The position numbers were made by a program, and so were the translations under genes. Positions 1 to 12,558 of a DNA stretch of 64,000 nucleotides are shown one piece after another. The stretch lies in the NCBI GenBank assembly GCA_029717555.1, contig JAMDHS010000064.1, positions 1 to 64,000 of the forward strand. Reading direction: 5' to 3'. The notes under the pieces are model-generated. The model did no database searches. It was not told the DNA's origin and was given only the letters and a program-made list of their open reading frames with translations. This stretch comes from Peribolospora baueri (Eukaryota > Basidiomycota > Peribolosporomycetes > Peribolosporales > Peribolosporaceae). Numbering within the stretch: the stretch's first letter is position 1; each line of letters begins with the position of its first letter.

Positions 1-271
1 TCCCCCTCGGGGGATCCGCCTGGGCTCTCGAGAGAGAACCCCCAGCCGTCGCTAGGAATCGCCCCGTTCGTCCGTCGCTAGATGGGTGGGGACGGGGCGA
101 GTCGATTGCGACGGCACACCCACCCCATTTCTTTTTTTTTTTTTCTTTTCGTCTCGCCTTCTTTTCAGAAATTCATGTCGAACCGTCGTACATAGCCCTC
201 CCGTTGGCGGCTGAGGAATGATAAATGTCTACTGGTATTCGTTTCCATGGTTCCCATGCGTCCCATACTTT

Positions 272-3200
272 CTACATGCGCCTTTGAAAAGAACTGTCTT
301 GCCCTACCCGCCCGATCTCCTTCCTGAGCTTCTCGCCCAAGCGCGAGTACTCCTCGAGGCATTCCGGGTTCTTGAGCGTAGCTAGGTTAAGCGAGGAAAT
401 CGAGGCGCCGTTGATAACTGCGGCGACGAACAAGAAAAGGTGAGGAATGGTCAGTCGGGCACCGCCTTCACCGAGGCTTGGAGAGTGGGCGAGAGAAGAG
501 GAAAGGAAACGCACGCTTCTTCACTGGCACCTCCACCTTCTTGCCGTTGATGGTGGCAGGCACGTCCCCGACCCTCTCGACGAACTTGGGCACGTGTCTC
601 GCGCTCCTCTCCTTGCGAATCAACATCTTGATCTCCCCGACCAGCTTCTCCCATCCAGCGTCGGTCATTCCAGAGAGCGCTCTCGATTTGAGCTGCAAGA
701 AGAGGACCACCACCTCGTCGTCCCCGGCGGGCGTCTTGAGCGCCACTACCAGCGAATCTTCCAAACTAGCCAGCGGCGAGGAAGCGTCGGCTGCGGCTGC
801 TTCGAGGAGTTCGTAGATCTCGGCTGAGCCGAAGCGGATCCCTCCAGGGTTCCTACAACGGCGTTGAAAGGATATAGGGTGAGAGGCGGAAAGACGGCCG
901 GTTCAGTGGCTGATGAGGAGGAACGTATTTCTCACAGGACACCGTCGGAACGACCCAGCATGACGACACCCCCGTTTTGCGTGATTGCGATGCTGTCGAA
1001 GGGGGAAAAACCATCGAGGGAGTGAACGTGCGGTCAGTGCCCGCGTCACGGAGAGTTTGCTCTCCCAAGATGGAAGGAGGTTCGAATTCTTCCACACAGC
1101 CAGCCGTCCAGGCTACTCACTGATCACCGTGATACCATACCCCAGGCACCTGCGAATAATACGACTCCCTGTACCTCTCTCCTTTCTCATCGCCCCAGAA
1201 CCCGAGTGGCTGGACAGGGAACGGCTTTGTGCAGACCAACTCTCCCTCTTTCCATTCGACTCCCTCCGGCGACGTGACCAGGGGAGCCGGTTTGCCTTCG
1301 TCGGTAAAGGCGTCGACGGCCATGCCCAGCGCCCTGCATTGGAGCTCGCCCGCGCGAACGGGCAGGGAGGCGTTGTGGGAGCAGAAGAGGGAGCAAATGT
1401 CTGTGCCTCCCGTTATGGAGCCGATGAGTATGCTGAAGGGGCGGGGAGACAAAAAGTGGTAAACTTGGTCAGGGTGCGGCGACCCCTCCTACATCCGAGA
1501 ACGTCGGGTAGAAAGAAACGCACTGTGGCGAGATCGCGTCCAGGATGAAGGGGTACAAGGTCGCCTTGAGGGGCGATCCAGTCGAGAGGATCTGAAAGGA
1601 GAAACGAGGGACAGAAAATTTCAACAACAAAACCGCCGCTGCCACCACCAAAAGTGTACAGAACTGACTCACTTGCCTAATCTTGTGCAAATCGTGCTTC
1701 TCCCCTGGCCTGTACCCGCTCCTCTCAACAGCGTCGAGAAACTTGGCGCTCGTGCCAAACACGGTCACACCGTGTCGCTCGGCAAGATCCCAGAGGACTG
1801 AGGGTGAGTTGAGCGGAGAGCCGTCGAAGAGGACGATAGTGCAGCTTTGGAAGAGGGCGGAAATGAGCCAGTTCCACTGCGAATACGGACGGATGAGTGA
1901 GACGACGGTCGGTGGGCAGACAAGGAGATATGTTGGCAAAACTTACCATCATCCATCTGGACCATACCAAAGACGCAGACACTAATCAGTGAGAAAGGTG
2001 TAAGACAAGAGCGTAGAAGCAAGGGATGCAGCTCACCCAGTGGTTGTAAAGTAAAACAGCACGTCGTTGGCGGTGAGGTCGCCATGTATCGCGTGTTCTT
2101 TGGCTGTTTGAAGGAGCATGCCACCGGCACGGTGGATGATGGGCTTTGGCTTGCCTGGGAATGGCCGGGAAAGGGACGAGTGCATTGGGAGGCTGCGCTG
2201 CAATCGTGGATAAGGAGATATAAGAGAGACTCACCGGTGGTGCCGCTGGAAAAGAGTATCCAGAGAGGATGGTCGAACTGTGTGGAATGGGAGGTGGACA
2301 AAACAGCGAACTGAGGACTTTGTTCCGACTAGTTATCACCTACCGCTTCTGAAGGCCAGCGAAAGCTAGACACTGAATGGATACGAGGCTCACTGGCGCC
2401 TGATAGAATTCGATCTCCTTCTCTCCATCGGCCTCGCCGCCCAAAAAGTCGTCCCAAGCGACCCAGTCGGCTTGCCATCCTTCTCTCTTCCCACCCTCCG
2501 TCTCCTCGCCCAGCATCGGCATCACCACAATCTTCAAAGGCTTTGCACCCGCCTTCTTCAGGCCCTTCTCTACCTCGGCCAACTTGCCCACATGCGTCCA
2601 CTCCTTGCCATTGTACCGCACCTTTTCGCTTCCAAACACCACCTTGGGCCTGATCTGCGAGAAGCGCTCCAATACTCCGGCGGGACCAAAGTCGGCCGCG
2701 GCGGAGGACCAAATAGCGCCCAGAGAGGAGGTGGCAAGGAAAGCGACCAGGTTGGAGGCGCAGTTGGACGTGTACGAGGCTACGACGTCGTGCGGGCCAA
2801 TGCCGAGTGAGCGGAGAGAGCGAGCGGCGCGGGAGACGAGGGAGTAGAGCTGGGCGTAGGTGATGGAGCGCTCCCAAGGCAGTGGCTTGGCGCCATGGGG
2901 GCTGAGATGCTGGTCAGATCGAGAGAACGATCCGCCGGCAGCATCCGAGCTTGCGAAGGGGGTGGTGGATTCGACGCTTTCGATGACGGCGACCTTGTCC
3001 GGCGAACGACAGCGGAGGAGGTTCTCGGCGAAGTTGAGACGGGCGCCCAGGAACCAGCTTGGCAAGTCGGAGGGCAGAGCGGTTGGAGGGTCGAGCACCT
3101 GGAAGCGGAGGCAAGAGTGCGGTGGTGAGCACATACCAGGCTGTCCCACTGCCCTCGCCTCGGGTCTGGGGAAGGCGCTCGGAACAGCTGACAGCTAACA

Positions 3201-3455
3201 GCCGACAGAAGGACGGGCTCCCTCTCTCACCTTGTCCCATTTCCTCGAGCTCAGGACATCTACCTCTCCCCACACCTCTTCCCAAAACTCTTCCACATGC
3301 TCGCAGCTCCACTTCCAAAGAGCGTCGTAGTCGTTGAGCTCGACGGTTTTCTTCTGTGCGACCTTGCGCCGGAAAGCGTCGATTCGCGTGCGCTCGGGGT
3401 GGGGAGGGGTGTAGACGAGTCGGCCTTGGAGAGGCGAGGAGTCGGCGGAGGACAT
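272..3455 (-). CDS. acetoacetyl-CoA synthetase (acetoacetate-CoA ligase)
   Basis: ATP-dependent ligase of the ANL superfamily that activates acetoacetate to acetoacetyl-CoA in the cytosol, feeding sterol and lipid synthesis or recycling ketone bodies. The chosen ATG at 3455 starts MSSADSSPLQGRLVYTPP, followed by the family N-terminal region with LWKWSCEHVEEFWEEVW. Later exons carry SWFLGARLNFAENLL, the substrate-binding helix region, the AMP-binding P-loop LFSSGTTG, WNWLISALFQSCTIVLFDGS, TGGTDICSLF, PGVWYHGD and the C-terminal VINGKKVEVPVKK-like stretch (here ATINGKKVEVPVKK) with the catalytic lysine region. The last residues are SSFQRRM before the stop at 272. About eight short introns interrupt the gene, and the frames join cleanly across GT-AG sites. 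Acetyl-CoA synthetase is the nearest alternative, but the N-terminal WxWS region and the order of motifs fit the acetoacetate enzyme better. It is transcribed away from the orphan gene at 4629. Confidence 0.9.
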
Positions 3456-4628
3456 GTTGAGGTCTGAGTCGGGCGGAGGAAAGTGTCGTTTGGGTGTTTA
3501 ATCGTGGATGGAGAGACGAAGAGTGGTCGGGCGATGGCATGGGGACCGGAAGGAGCGGATGCGGGGTAAGACGGGGAGGACGCCGAGCCAGGCGCTCTCC
3601 GCTCCGGTCCGCCGACCTTCAACAGAACAGGCCAGCGTTTTGTGGAATCCGTTTCCTCTCTCATTTGCCCTGACCGCTGTCACCGATGGCTTACATCCAA
3701 CTACGAGTTACAAAATGCGAAGATATACACGCATGGACCCGCCAGCTCAGCGCAAGGCGAGGTCAAATTCAACGTAGCCAGCAATCCGTGCCCAAAGCCA
3801 GAATGACAAACAGCGTCCATCCAACTCGACGGACTGGATCTCACAAACAAGAGGAGTCAAAGGTAGGCTGAGAGTGAGAGGACTCGCGAAACACACACGC
3901 ACGTTCGAACCTGGATGGGCCTATGCAGACAGGAAAGCGGGAACGAGCAGGTCAGCGTCTGCCGGCTCGCGCAACAGCAACGCCCGAGAGGGCTCTCCAT
4001 GAAAAAAATAACACGACAACAAAGGCAGGCAGGCACCGCAAAGCGATGGGTGTTGGGGCATCAGATCGGTTACAAGTGTTGTCGGCTCGGTCCAAAGGAG
4101 AAGGATGGACTCGCGAGTAGCGATTCTGAATTGTTTGTGAGATCATCCTTTCACGCCGCCCAGCCCGCACGCATGCGCTCGAAATGAGGGCTGGCAAACG
4201 ACGACCCTGTCTGGTCGACGACGGCAGACGGCACTCACCGAAGAGGTTGATGGTGTGCGTAACATGACCTCGTCTCGTCTTTTCTCGCTGGGAGGAGGGG
4301 ACGACGCGGACGAACCGCTGCTGCGGCAATCTCGCCGATTTCGCCAAGCCCGGGGACGCCGAGTGCGTGCGACGGTCAACAACGAGACAACGACCTCTCT
4401 CTTTCCCTCTAGATCTCGACATCTTTCCATGACATAGCTTCGATTCTTTTTCACCTTCTCACTTTCACCCTCCCCTTCAAGACACGGCGCACCTCTGCGT
4501 GCGGTCTCTCGATTCCGGCGCTCGGCTCGTGCGCGCTCGAACAACGACGGACGTGATCGAGCCGAGACGAGACGAGACGAGACGAGGGACAGACAGCGTA
4601 AGACGGAAACGAACGACGGACGTCGAGG
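3456..4628. other. divergent intergenic region
   Basis: This is the shared upstream region of the acetoacetyl-CoA synthetase gene (leftward) and the orphan low-complexity gene (rightward). I see no convincing coding exon on either strand. It contains a short direct repeat of the pentamer GAGAC (about five copies near 4564-4587) just before the rightward gene, plus a pyrimidine-rich stretch near 4395-4480 that may be a 5' leader. Confidence 0.5.
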
Positions 4629-5561
4629 ATGGGTCGCCCGCTTCTATTGTCGAAATGGGATGCGCGGGACAATAACAGTGGTGAGCCATCGTCCTTCGAA
4701 CCATGTTGTGGCGGTTTTATACGGCTGCTGGGCACAGCTGATCTCGGTCGTGCCGCTCTCCAGACTCCTCATCCTCGCCGCCGTCCGACTCGACGGTCCG
4801 GCCCACAAGCTCGACCTCGGCGAGCGATATCACTCCCTCTCCCTCTACTTCCACCCGCTCGGGCGCCGCTTCGTCGTCCGCCTCCCTCACCGCCCTCAGC
4901 GCTTCTCATCCAGAGCGCCTGCACACGCTCCGCGAGTCGGTCCACACGCGCATCGACAACCTGGCCGCCGCGATCGACCGGCTGCGCTCGCACACCGACG
5001 CCCTCGAACGCAGCTTCACCGAGTCGACCGCCGAGGACGTCCGGAACGTGGCCGACAGCATCGAGCGACTGAGGACTCAGGCCAACGCGCTCGACAGGAG
5101 CCTCAACAGGGCTGCCGACGCCGTCAGGTCGACGCCTCCGAGGCCGAGGACTATCTTCGCTTATTCAAATTCTCAGAGGCTCGGTCAGAGCAGCGATAGG
5201 GACGTGGAGAGGCAGAGAGACTGGGAGACAAGGGCGAGCGCGCCCATCGACGCCGGCGAGCGCAGGGGCGCCGCCGCAGAGCACGGCATCACTGTCAACA
5301 TTCCCGTCTCTTCTGCCAGCGCGCCACGCACCTCTTTCGCCCAAAGGTCGTCCACCACCGTCGACACCGTCCTCTCGCGTGCCCAAGCCTCCCCTGCCGA
5401 ACCGACGACGCGCACGCGCACGACCGACTCCACCTCCGACAACCTCGCCGAGCTTTTCTCCCCTGAGCGAGAGGCATGGCGAGCGAGCATCGCCAGACGA
5501 GTGCGTCAGCGCTCTCACGCTTCTTTCTCCCTCCCCTCCCCCGCGCCCGGACCCTCTAGTA

Positions 5562-5592
<31 letters not shown>

Positions 5593-8500
5593 CACAGCTG
5601 TCTCAAATAGCCCGTATGACCCGAATGATCTGACTCTCAGAGCGGCGACCCGACGTGCGTTCATCCTCGAAGAACTCCGACCCTCGCGTTCATCCGCGCG
5701 TGGCGAGAACCTAGACTTGTCGCCCGCTGAGCGACGGAGGAGGGAGGACCTGATCGCTCAGATGGAGTACCTCCTCGCCCATCCTGACGCTCGTCCGCAC
5801 GGTCGGGTGAGGGAGATGGACGTCGTGCAGAGGAGGACGCTCGACATCGTGCGGGCAAACCCTGGCATGAGCTTGGAGGTCATCGAGGCCGAATTTCAGA
5901 GCACGTTTTTGGATCGGCCTTCTTCGACGGGAACGGGGTGGAGGGCGAGCTCTGAGCTGTCTCGCGCAGCCGCCGCCAGTGGTGGGAGCGATGGCGATTT
6001 GGAAGGCTTCATGCCGATTTTGGTCGCTGACCCCGAGCAGCATAGCTTGGAAGGGGAGGCGCTTCGTGAACCGAGTCAAGCTGAGCAAGCCGATCCCCAT
6101 CCCTCTTCTCCCGGCGCGGATGGTACGGATCAACTGGATATGACGATGGCGGCGGCGACGAGGGACGGTTCCGAGATGGAGCCGCTCTTGCCTTCCCCGT
6201 CGTCGACTCCCTCCTCACCGCTTCGAGTGTCTTCTTCGGAACGTTTCCGCGAAGCACGCGCCGCTGCGGGACGCAGTCTGCCCTCTGCGTCCTCCTTCTC
6301 CTCCCCCGTCGGCGCCGGATCGGTTTCCTCGCACCACCACCACCACCATCATCATCAACACGCTCATCCTCATTTCCGCTCGCCTAGCAGCGGGGCTAGC
6401 CCGCTCCGACGTAGCGTCGGCCTGCGGAGCGTCAGCGGAAGGGTAGCCGCAGGCCAAGGAGGGGCCGCCAACGTCGAAGGAACGGAGAACTTTGGGTTCA
6501 CCCGCCCGTCCTCACCCGGCCTTCCCCTTTCTCCTTCCCTTTCCCCTGCCTCTTCCCCGCCCTCCTTGTCCGTCTCACGCGCTCATACTCGTACCGCCGT
6601 CACGAGGCTCGAAGCATTGCTGGGTCGGCTGGACGCCGCCGTGGAACGGCATTTCAGTCGGAACGAGGAAGCGCCTTCATCGCAGGCTGGCTCCGGGCGC
6701 GCTTCTCTTTCGGATGACGCGGGCACGGGCTCGACAGAAGGAGCAGAAGGAGCAGGCTCAGGACCAGGGGCTGATCGATCGTCGCCAGTGGCGCCGTCTT
6801 CTCCCAGCGCCGACGCGAGCGTAATCGTAAGCACCATTACCACCAGCGGCGTTGGCGGCGGCGCCGGCAATCACCTGCGCAGCCGAAGTCGAAGCCCTAC
6901 GCGAGCACTTGGGGAACCTGCGGCTTGGTACCGCGCTCGGCTACACGAGCTGCAGCAGAGCCACGCGAGGGCGGAATTGGAATTGGAGAGCGGGATGGCT
7001 GGGCCGGAGATGGGTATTGATAGGACGCGCTCGCCGTCTACATCTCATCCTCCTACATCTACTGGAGACGCGGGGGAGAGCCGTCGGTCACTTTCTCAAC
7101 CTCGACCAAGCGGCGTCTCTTCATCCTCTGCGGAACATGCTCATGAAGAGAGGGAGGGCCTGAGGGCCGGCGAGTGGGCTGGCTGGGTCGCTGGCGGGGG
7201 TGTCGAGAGGGCCCAGAGGGCCTCACGGAATGTAGTGGAGAGGGGTGTGGGTGGTGGGGAGGTCGAGACGGAGCGCGACGACGATGGGGAAAGTGAGGGC
7301 GAGACCGAGCGACCACAAGAGACTGGCGAGCGACCTCAAGAGACTAGCGAGCGACAGGAGGACTTTGGCTCGCCCAACAGCTCTTTCACCCCTTTCTCCG
7401 GTGATGATCGCCTTCCGAGCTCGAGCTCGGGCGCGGCGGCGTCCGGCGTCGGGACGGACTTGGATGACGGCCCTTTAGTCCCAACCGCTTTCGCTCCCAG
7501 CTCCGTCTCCGTACATCGGACGCGCGCTCCGGAAGGACGTTTTCGGCCGACGGACTCTCAGACCGTGTCTCCTTCCACTCCGTCTCTTTCCCCTGCCGTT
7601 TCGCGGGGCCCGTCCGCGTCCGCCGCGACTCAGCAGACGGAGAGGGCGGGCACAGACTCGTCGGGCGTCGGCCACGTGGAGAGGGAAAGGCAGAGCGTAG
7701 AGAGGACGATGGGGGTGGGGGAAACGGACGGTTCCGCTGCCGCCGCCGCTGCTGCTGCTCTCACGACGACGGGTCGCCGAGTGGCCCGGCGAGAAGGCGG
7801 CGGCGCCGATGATGCAGGCAACGGCCGCCAGGACGGGACGAGCGGCGGCGGAGGTCGCGCGCCTTTAGGCATTCGAGCTCGACTCGTCGCGCAGGAGCAC
7901 ATGGCCGCTGCCGTTCGTGCTGCGGCCGCCGTCGGCAGTCCGCCGTCGTCTTCCTCTTCGACAACTGCCTCTTCGACGTCGATGTCGATGGACGGGTTGA
8001 TCACTCCGCCGTCCGAGACGACGGGCAGCAGCGCCGGCGATGCGATCGTATATCGCCCTCTGGCCATCCGTCAAGGTCCACGAGGTCTCCCTTTTGCCCG
8101 TCCAGGGGAGGAGAGCGAGAGCGGGCCCGGGTTGGGCGGAGGTCGTGCCGCGCCGCAGCCCGCTCGGGAGGAGAGTAGATACACCAGCGTGCCCCATGGG
8201 CCTGGCCAAACGCGCGGAGCGGGCCGGGGCGGTGGTACGGATGAGGGTGGGGAGGACGAGGGCGAACCGGGATTGTCGTCCAGGCCGTCGCGGTCCGCCA
8301 CCGGCGACGGCAGCAGCAGCAGCGGCGGCGTGGAGGTATCGTCGAGCCCGGACTCGGACACGGGTTGGGAGAGCCTGGATCGTCGACCAGGCGGGTTGCG
8401 AGCGAGGCTGCACGCTGGGAGCAGGAGGTGGGTGTGGGTGGATGCGAACGGGGATGTGGTGGAGGAGGTAGACGAGGAAAGGGAGGTGGTGGATGGAGAG

Positions 8501-9601
8501 AGCGGGGCGGGTGGGGCGGCGGCAGGCTCTGCATCGTCGCCTGGGAGGGACGCGGGAGCGGGGATGCGGAGGAGGAGGAGGCAGTCGACGGTGAACGGGC
8601 ATTCCCTGGAGAACGTCGTCGCGGTCCGCGAGAGAAGGAGGAGGAGAGTGCTCGTCGTCGAGCCTGGGCACCCGTTGTGGAGGACCGGTTCGTCGACGAA
8701 CTCTGTCTCGGCCTCGGCCTCTGTCGCTGCGATGGTTCGAGACGCGGCTGCGGCTGCGACTGCGACTTCGACTGCGACTTCGACTGCGACTGCGACTGCG
8801 GGTGCGACAGCGTCGACGCGGCCTCGGCGGTCGAGCCTGGCGGAATACCTGAACGAGCATCTTCGTCGGGCGATGATGATGGCGCGCTCGGGCGGCGCGG
8901 GAGATGGGATGGAGCGAAGCGACAACGAGGAAGTGAGCGCAGATGGGGATGGAGAGGCGGACGAGGGCGCTGAAGGAGCGAGGGTCTCGTCGGGTACAGA
9001 GGGGAGGGATCCGAACGGCGGTGACGAGGAGGACGGGTGGGAGGGGGAGAGGCAGGAGGAGGAAAAGGAAGAGGAGGAGTACGACAAACCGCCATTCGCC
9101 TTCCCTCCCCCTCCACCGTCGTTCTTGCCCGCCTCGTCCGCCTCGACGTTGGCCCTCGATTCGCCTTGGACTTCGCCGCGGTCGCGACCTTTGGCGCTGT
9201 CCGCCTTGTCCTCCTCGTCCCTCTCGGCGACCCTTTTCGCCTCGGCTTCGGCTTCGGCCTCCTCGTCTTCCTTTTCATCTTTGTCTTCGTCTTCTTTGGC
9301 CACTGGACCCCTCCAGGCAGGCTCGACGATGTCGGTCGGTGCGGCGCCATATCCGACAAGTCTTCCTACGACGTCGCCCGCTCTTCGCACCACGCGTCTA
9401 CGACGTCCTGGTGCGGGCGTTGTAGGCAGACATGCACACGGACATGCACACGGACACGGACATGGACATGGACATGGACATGGGGCCACCGCCACCGGCA
9501 TCCTTCGCGGTCGCTCTTCTGGACCAGAAGGGATGGCTTCGGCGAGAGGGGAAGGAGGGTGGCGGGCGGAGAGGAGCGGAGGGGCTTTGGTGGGTAGGTG
9601 A
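4629..9601 (+). CDS. orphan low-complexity protein, ~1,629 aa, N-terminal coiled coil
   Basis: I do not recognise this protein. ATG at 4629 opens a 52-nt exon (MGRPLLLSKWDARDNNS). A donor GTGAGC at 4681 and a CAG acceptor ending at 4763 remove an in-frame stop near 4739 and join it to one very long exon (4764-9601). Near residues 60-130 a heptad-like stretch (VHTRIDNLAAAIDRLRSHT, then VADSIERLRTQANALDRSL) predicts a coiled coil. Short conserved-looking islands follow: NLAELFSPEREAWRASI, RREDLIAQMEYLLAHPD and LRSRWVWVDANGDVV-like text. Almost everything else is Ser/Pro/Gly/Ala/Glu-rich and disordered. There is a natural run of eight His near residue 440 and a His-Gly/His-Ala repeat near the C-terminus (about 9430-9485). 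There is no signal peptide or membrane segment. In related yeasts such proteins are often auto-named proteophosphoglycan, which says nothing about function. Confidence 0.75.
8740..8815 (+). repeat. GCGACT/TCGACT hexamer repeat inside the orphan gene
   Basis: A run of related hexamers encodes alternating Ala-Thr with some Ser-Thr (ATATATSTATSTATATAGAT). It stays in frame, so copy-number changes would alter protein length without breaking the frame. Confidence 0.7.
9429..9485 (+). repeat. CACGGA/CATGGA hexamer repeat encoding His-Gly
   Basis: About nine hexamer units (CACACGGACATG-type) encode an AHGHAHGHGHGHGHGHG-like tract near the C-terminus of the orphan protein. Histidine-rich arrays of this kind can bind transition metals; that role is inference here. 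Confidence 0.75.
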
Positions 9602-10480
9602 ATGGGTTTCCCGTTAGGCCTCGGGCTTGAGGCGTAGGCAGACCATCTTGCCGCCCTCGTTTGTGTCTTTCAGCAGATGTGCCGTCTGTCTGTCCATCCA
9701 TGCATCATCCACCCATGTATCATCCATCCATCCACGATCGTTCACCCACCGCCCCATCCCCCACCCTCGCTCGCATGATACCCCTCCTTCTCCCCTCCCG
9801 TCCTTTGTTTCTTTGTTTCTTTGTTTCTTTCCTTCCTTCCATCCTTCCTCTCCTCTACCGGCTCGACCGTCCTTGTCCCTCCATCCCGTCCGTCATCGCC
9901 AGCGACACGGACCTGAGGCAAGCGAGGTTCTTTCACGCTCTCTTTGCTTGCTCGCCGACACAAGCACGTCGTCGATCACGTCGATCCGCGCTAAGCAGTA
10001 AGAAAAGAAAACAAATGGACGCGCGACCAAATTGTAATGCGGCTCTGTAATGCGAATAGAGCCGCCGCGTCCGGCACGAGCCCGGTGGCGCCGGCCGGCC
10101 GTCCCAGTTGTAATTGTCGCTAAGGGGACATTACAACCGGCGCTAACCAGCCGACGCGGCGGTGCTGCGGCAGTTTGTGTCCTCTCGGGGGCGCCGGTGG
10201 TCGACGTCGACTTTGTCCCTTCATCCTCGTCTTCATCGCCATCGCCATCACCATCACCATTCACGCTCCTTCCTCACCCTCTTTTTTTACCCACTCACTC
10301 ACCTCCGGAATAGCCCCCCGACCCCTCTACGCCAGGCGCGCTTGAGACAGACAGGCCCACCGGACCAAAGGCGAGAGACACGCACCCTCGCATCGCCCTT
10401 GCCGACGACGATAGATACACCAGGACAAGGCCAGACCAGACCCAAATCTCACGACCCTTTTTACCCACCTCGCCTATACC
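9602..10480. promoter_or_regulatory. upstream region of the DUF7729-type gene with repeated TGTAAT motifs
   Basis: No gene is seen here. From about 9690 to 9745 there are CATC/CCATCCA repeats, and from 9808 to 9850 a TTTGTTTC then TTCC microsatellite. Between 10031 and 10137 the motif TGTAAT occurs four times (ATTGTAATGC, CTGTAATGCG, GTTGTAATTG and, inverted, CATTACAAC), with an AGGGG stress-element-like core at about 10123. The stretch from 10160 to 10480 is strongly pyrimidine-rich with CATCAC repeats, typical of the leader of a well-expressed fungal gene. Confidence 0.45.
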
Positions 10481-11580
10481 ATGATCAACCTCGCCCTCGT
10501 CGTCGCCGCCGCCCTGTCGGCGCTGCCCTCCATTTCCCTCGCCCAGTCCTCCGCCCCCTCGTCACTCATTCCGAGCACCGGCGTCTCCCAAGGCTGCACC
10601 ACCTTCCTTGAGAATCTCAACTCGGACCCGGCCATCTCTCAATGCACTGCCCCCCTCCTCGAGGCCGTCTCCTACTACACCAACGCCTCCTCCTCGGCCT
10701 CCTCCACCGGCTCCGTCGCCGCCTCCACCAACAACGAGCTCGACACCTCCTTGGGCCAGCTATGCGGCTCCAACTCGGACGCGTGCGATGACGGCATGGT
10801 CCGCCAGCGCCTCACCTACTTCTACGGCAATTGCTCCGACGAGCTTAGGGGAAACAACTCGGCCGTCGTTAGCGCTTATGACGTCCTCTACGTCCTCAAC
10901 CCCTTCAGGAGCGCTGTCTGCTCCAAGGACACCAACGGCCAGTATTGTGTCATGTGAGTGCCCAGCCGACGCATTTTGCCGGCCGTCCGTGTCTCATCCC
11001 TTCTGTTCACCCGTCCGTCAGGAACATCACCAAGGCGACGGCGCCCAACAACGGCAAGCGCTCTGTTCTCCCCACCGGCCCTCTTTCCATCCCCGGCGAG
11101 CCTCTCCCACTCTACTCTAACTCCCTCGCCGCCCGACAAGCCGCCTCCAATAACAACAACGGCCTCCCCACGACCAACGTCTCCACCGTCGCCGCCCAAA
11201 AGCCGAACTCGGCCCAGTTCCGCTCCTCCAACCTCGCCTTTCTCTTCATGCAACCGACCGACAACACCGACGTCCTCTGCACCAGCTGCTCGCAGGCCAT
11301 CATGGCCGCGTACATCTCCTTCGAGGTGTCCGTGCCGTACGCTGTCGGGCTCAGCCAGTCTGGTATTTTGGGAGGTCAAAGCGACCTGTACAAGGGCATG
11401 AAGGCGCAGTGCGGTAGCGCATGGCTTCAGGGCGTCAGCAACCTCGCCGGCGTACAGGTTCTCAGCCCGCCCAACGCCGCGCCGTCCCCGTTCCATCTCC
11501 GTTTCACCGACGCCGCCGTTGTCAGCGCCGTTGCCGCGGTCGTGGGCGCCGTTGCGCTTGCGCCGTCTTTCGGGCTCTGA
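10481..11580 (+). CDS. secreted Cys-rich, probably GPI-anchored protein (DUF7729-type)
   Basis: The 343-residue product starts with a classic signal peptide (MINLALVVAAALSALPSISLA) with likely cleavage before QSSAP. Two blocks of conserved cysteines follow: GCTTFLENLNSDPAISQC ... LCGSNSDACDDGMVRQRL and, after the single intron (10954-11021, donor GTGAGT, acceptor CAG, joining through a split Met codon), CTSCSQAIMAAYISFE. Several N-x-S/T sites are present. The C-terminus is a hydrophobic alanine/valine stretch ending APSFGL, preceded by small residues, which fits GPI-anchor attachment. The layout matches the fungal family annotated as DUF7729, whose function is unknown; a cell-wall or plasma-membrane surface location is inferred. 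Confidence 0.8.
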
Positions 11581-12526
11581 AGGAAGGGGAACGGGGAGGT
11601 GGTCCGGCTTGGGACGGGTGGCGGGTGACATGAGCGGGGATGGAGAGGGGAGGGTCAGGAAACTGGACGTGGAGGTAGAAAGCCGCGCTCGCGCCGGCCA
11701 CACCTCCGTGCTTTCCACCGTCGCCGTTGCCTCCCATCGCATCAGACGCTGTGGTCCAACCCACCGTCGTCGATCGACGACCCACTATACCCCTTACGCC
11801 TTCTTTTACCTTTCCCTTCTCTTTTCTCCTCTTCTCGTCTGCCCCTCCTTCTTCGCTTCGCTGCTCGTCATTTGCGCTTCGACGCGTCCGCCAGCTCGGA
11901 CGGTCGTCTCCCTACCTCCCTTCCCTTCCCTAGCCCGCCTGCCCGCCCTTGCTTGCTGAGTGCGCGAGCCGGGTAGGGTAGAGCGAGCGAGCGAGCGAGC
12001 GATGCTGGCTGCCGTTTTTTTTCCCTCCCGATCGCACTTTCATTTCCTTGGGGAACGCGCGCTCTCCCTCTCTCGCTGAGCTCTGTTTGGTCGTCTCTCT
12101 TTCTTTCCTTGTCTCTCTGTCTCTGTCTCTCTCTGTGTCTCTCCCTCTCTGTGGATGTGTCCGTCCGAGTGTCTCTCTGTGTCAAGGTTCGCGTCGCGTC
12201 GCATTCGTGTTCGGTCGGACGACCGCGTCGGCTCGAGTTTCTACTACCCACCCTAGTTCTCTAATCGTGCCGCGAAATGGAAGACAAAGCTCTGCGAGTT
12301 TTTTTTTCCTTTTTTTTTCTCGATGGCGCTGACCCGCGGCTGCATGGGCGCCTCTTGAGGATCGAGGAGAGAAGTAGCGATCGGCAGCGGGATGGGAGGG
12401 CCGCCCGTCTCTCCGGCATGCGTGTCTTCCCCAAATGCCAGCGATCTTTGCGGTAAGCGAATGAGATGGATGGCCGTTAAGATCGATCGGATTTTCCGGT
12501 TAGGGAGGGCGCCTCCGCAGCATCGT

Positions 12527-12558
<32 letters not shown>

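Noticed and set aside
1-271. Possible gene end at the left edge
   Set aside because: No frame with recognisable protein sequence; a T-rich tract (about 129-150) suggests 3' flank of the acetoacetyl-CoA synthetase gene.
6334-6364. His-codon run (CACCAC/CATCAT) as a possible engineered His tag
   Set aside because: The codons are mixed and imperfect and sit inside a naturally repetitive protein, so it is a natural low-complexity tract.
7865-9501. Several long minus-strand open frames (330-476 codons) opposite the orphan gene
   Set aside because: They are shadows of GC-rich repetitive codons on the plus strand. They encode Arg/Pro/Ser-rich text with no start context, splice pattern or domain.
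12531-12558. 28-nt T run as the poly(A) tail of a retroposed element
   Set aside because: No target-site duplication, coding remnant or matching copy was seen nearby; it is treated as a simple homopolymer.
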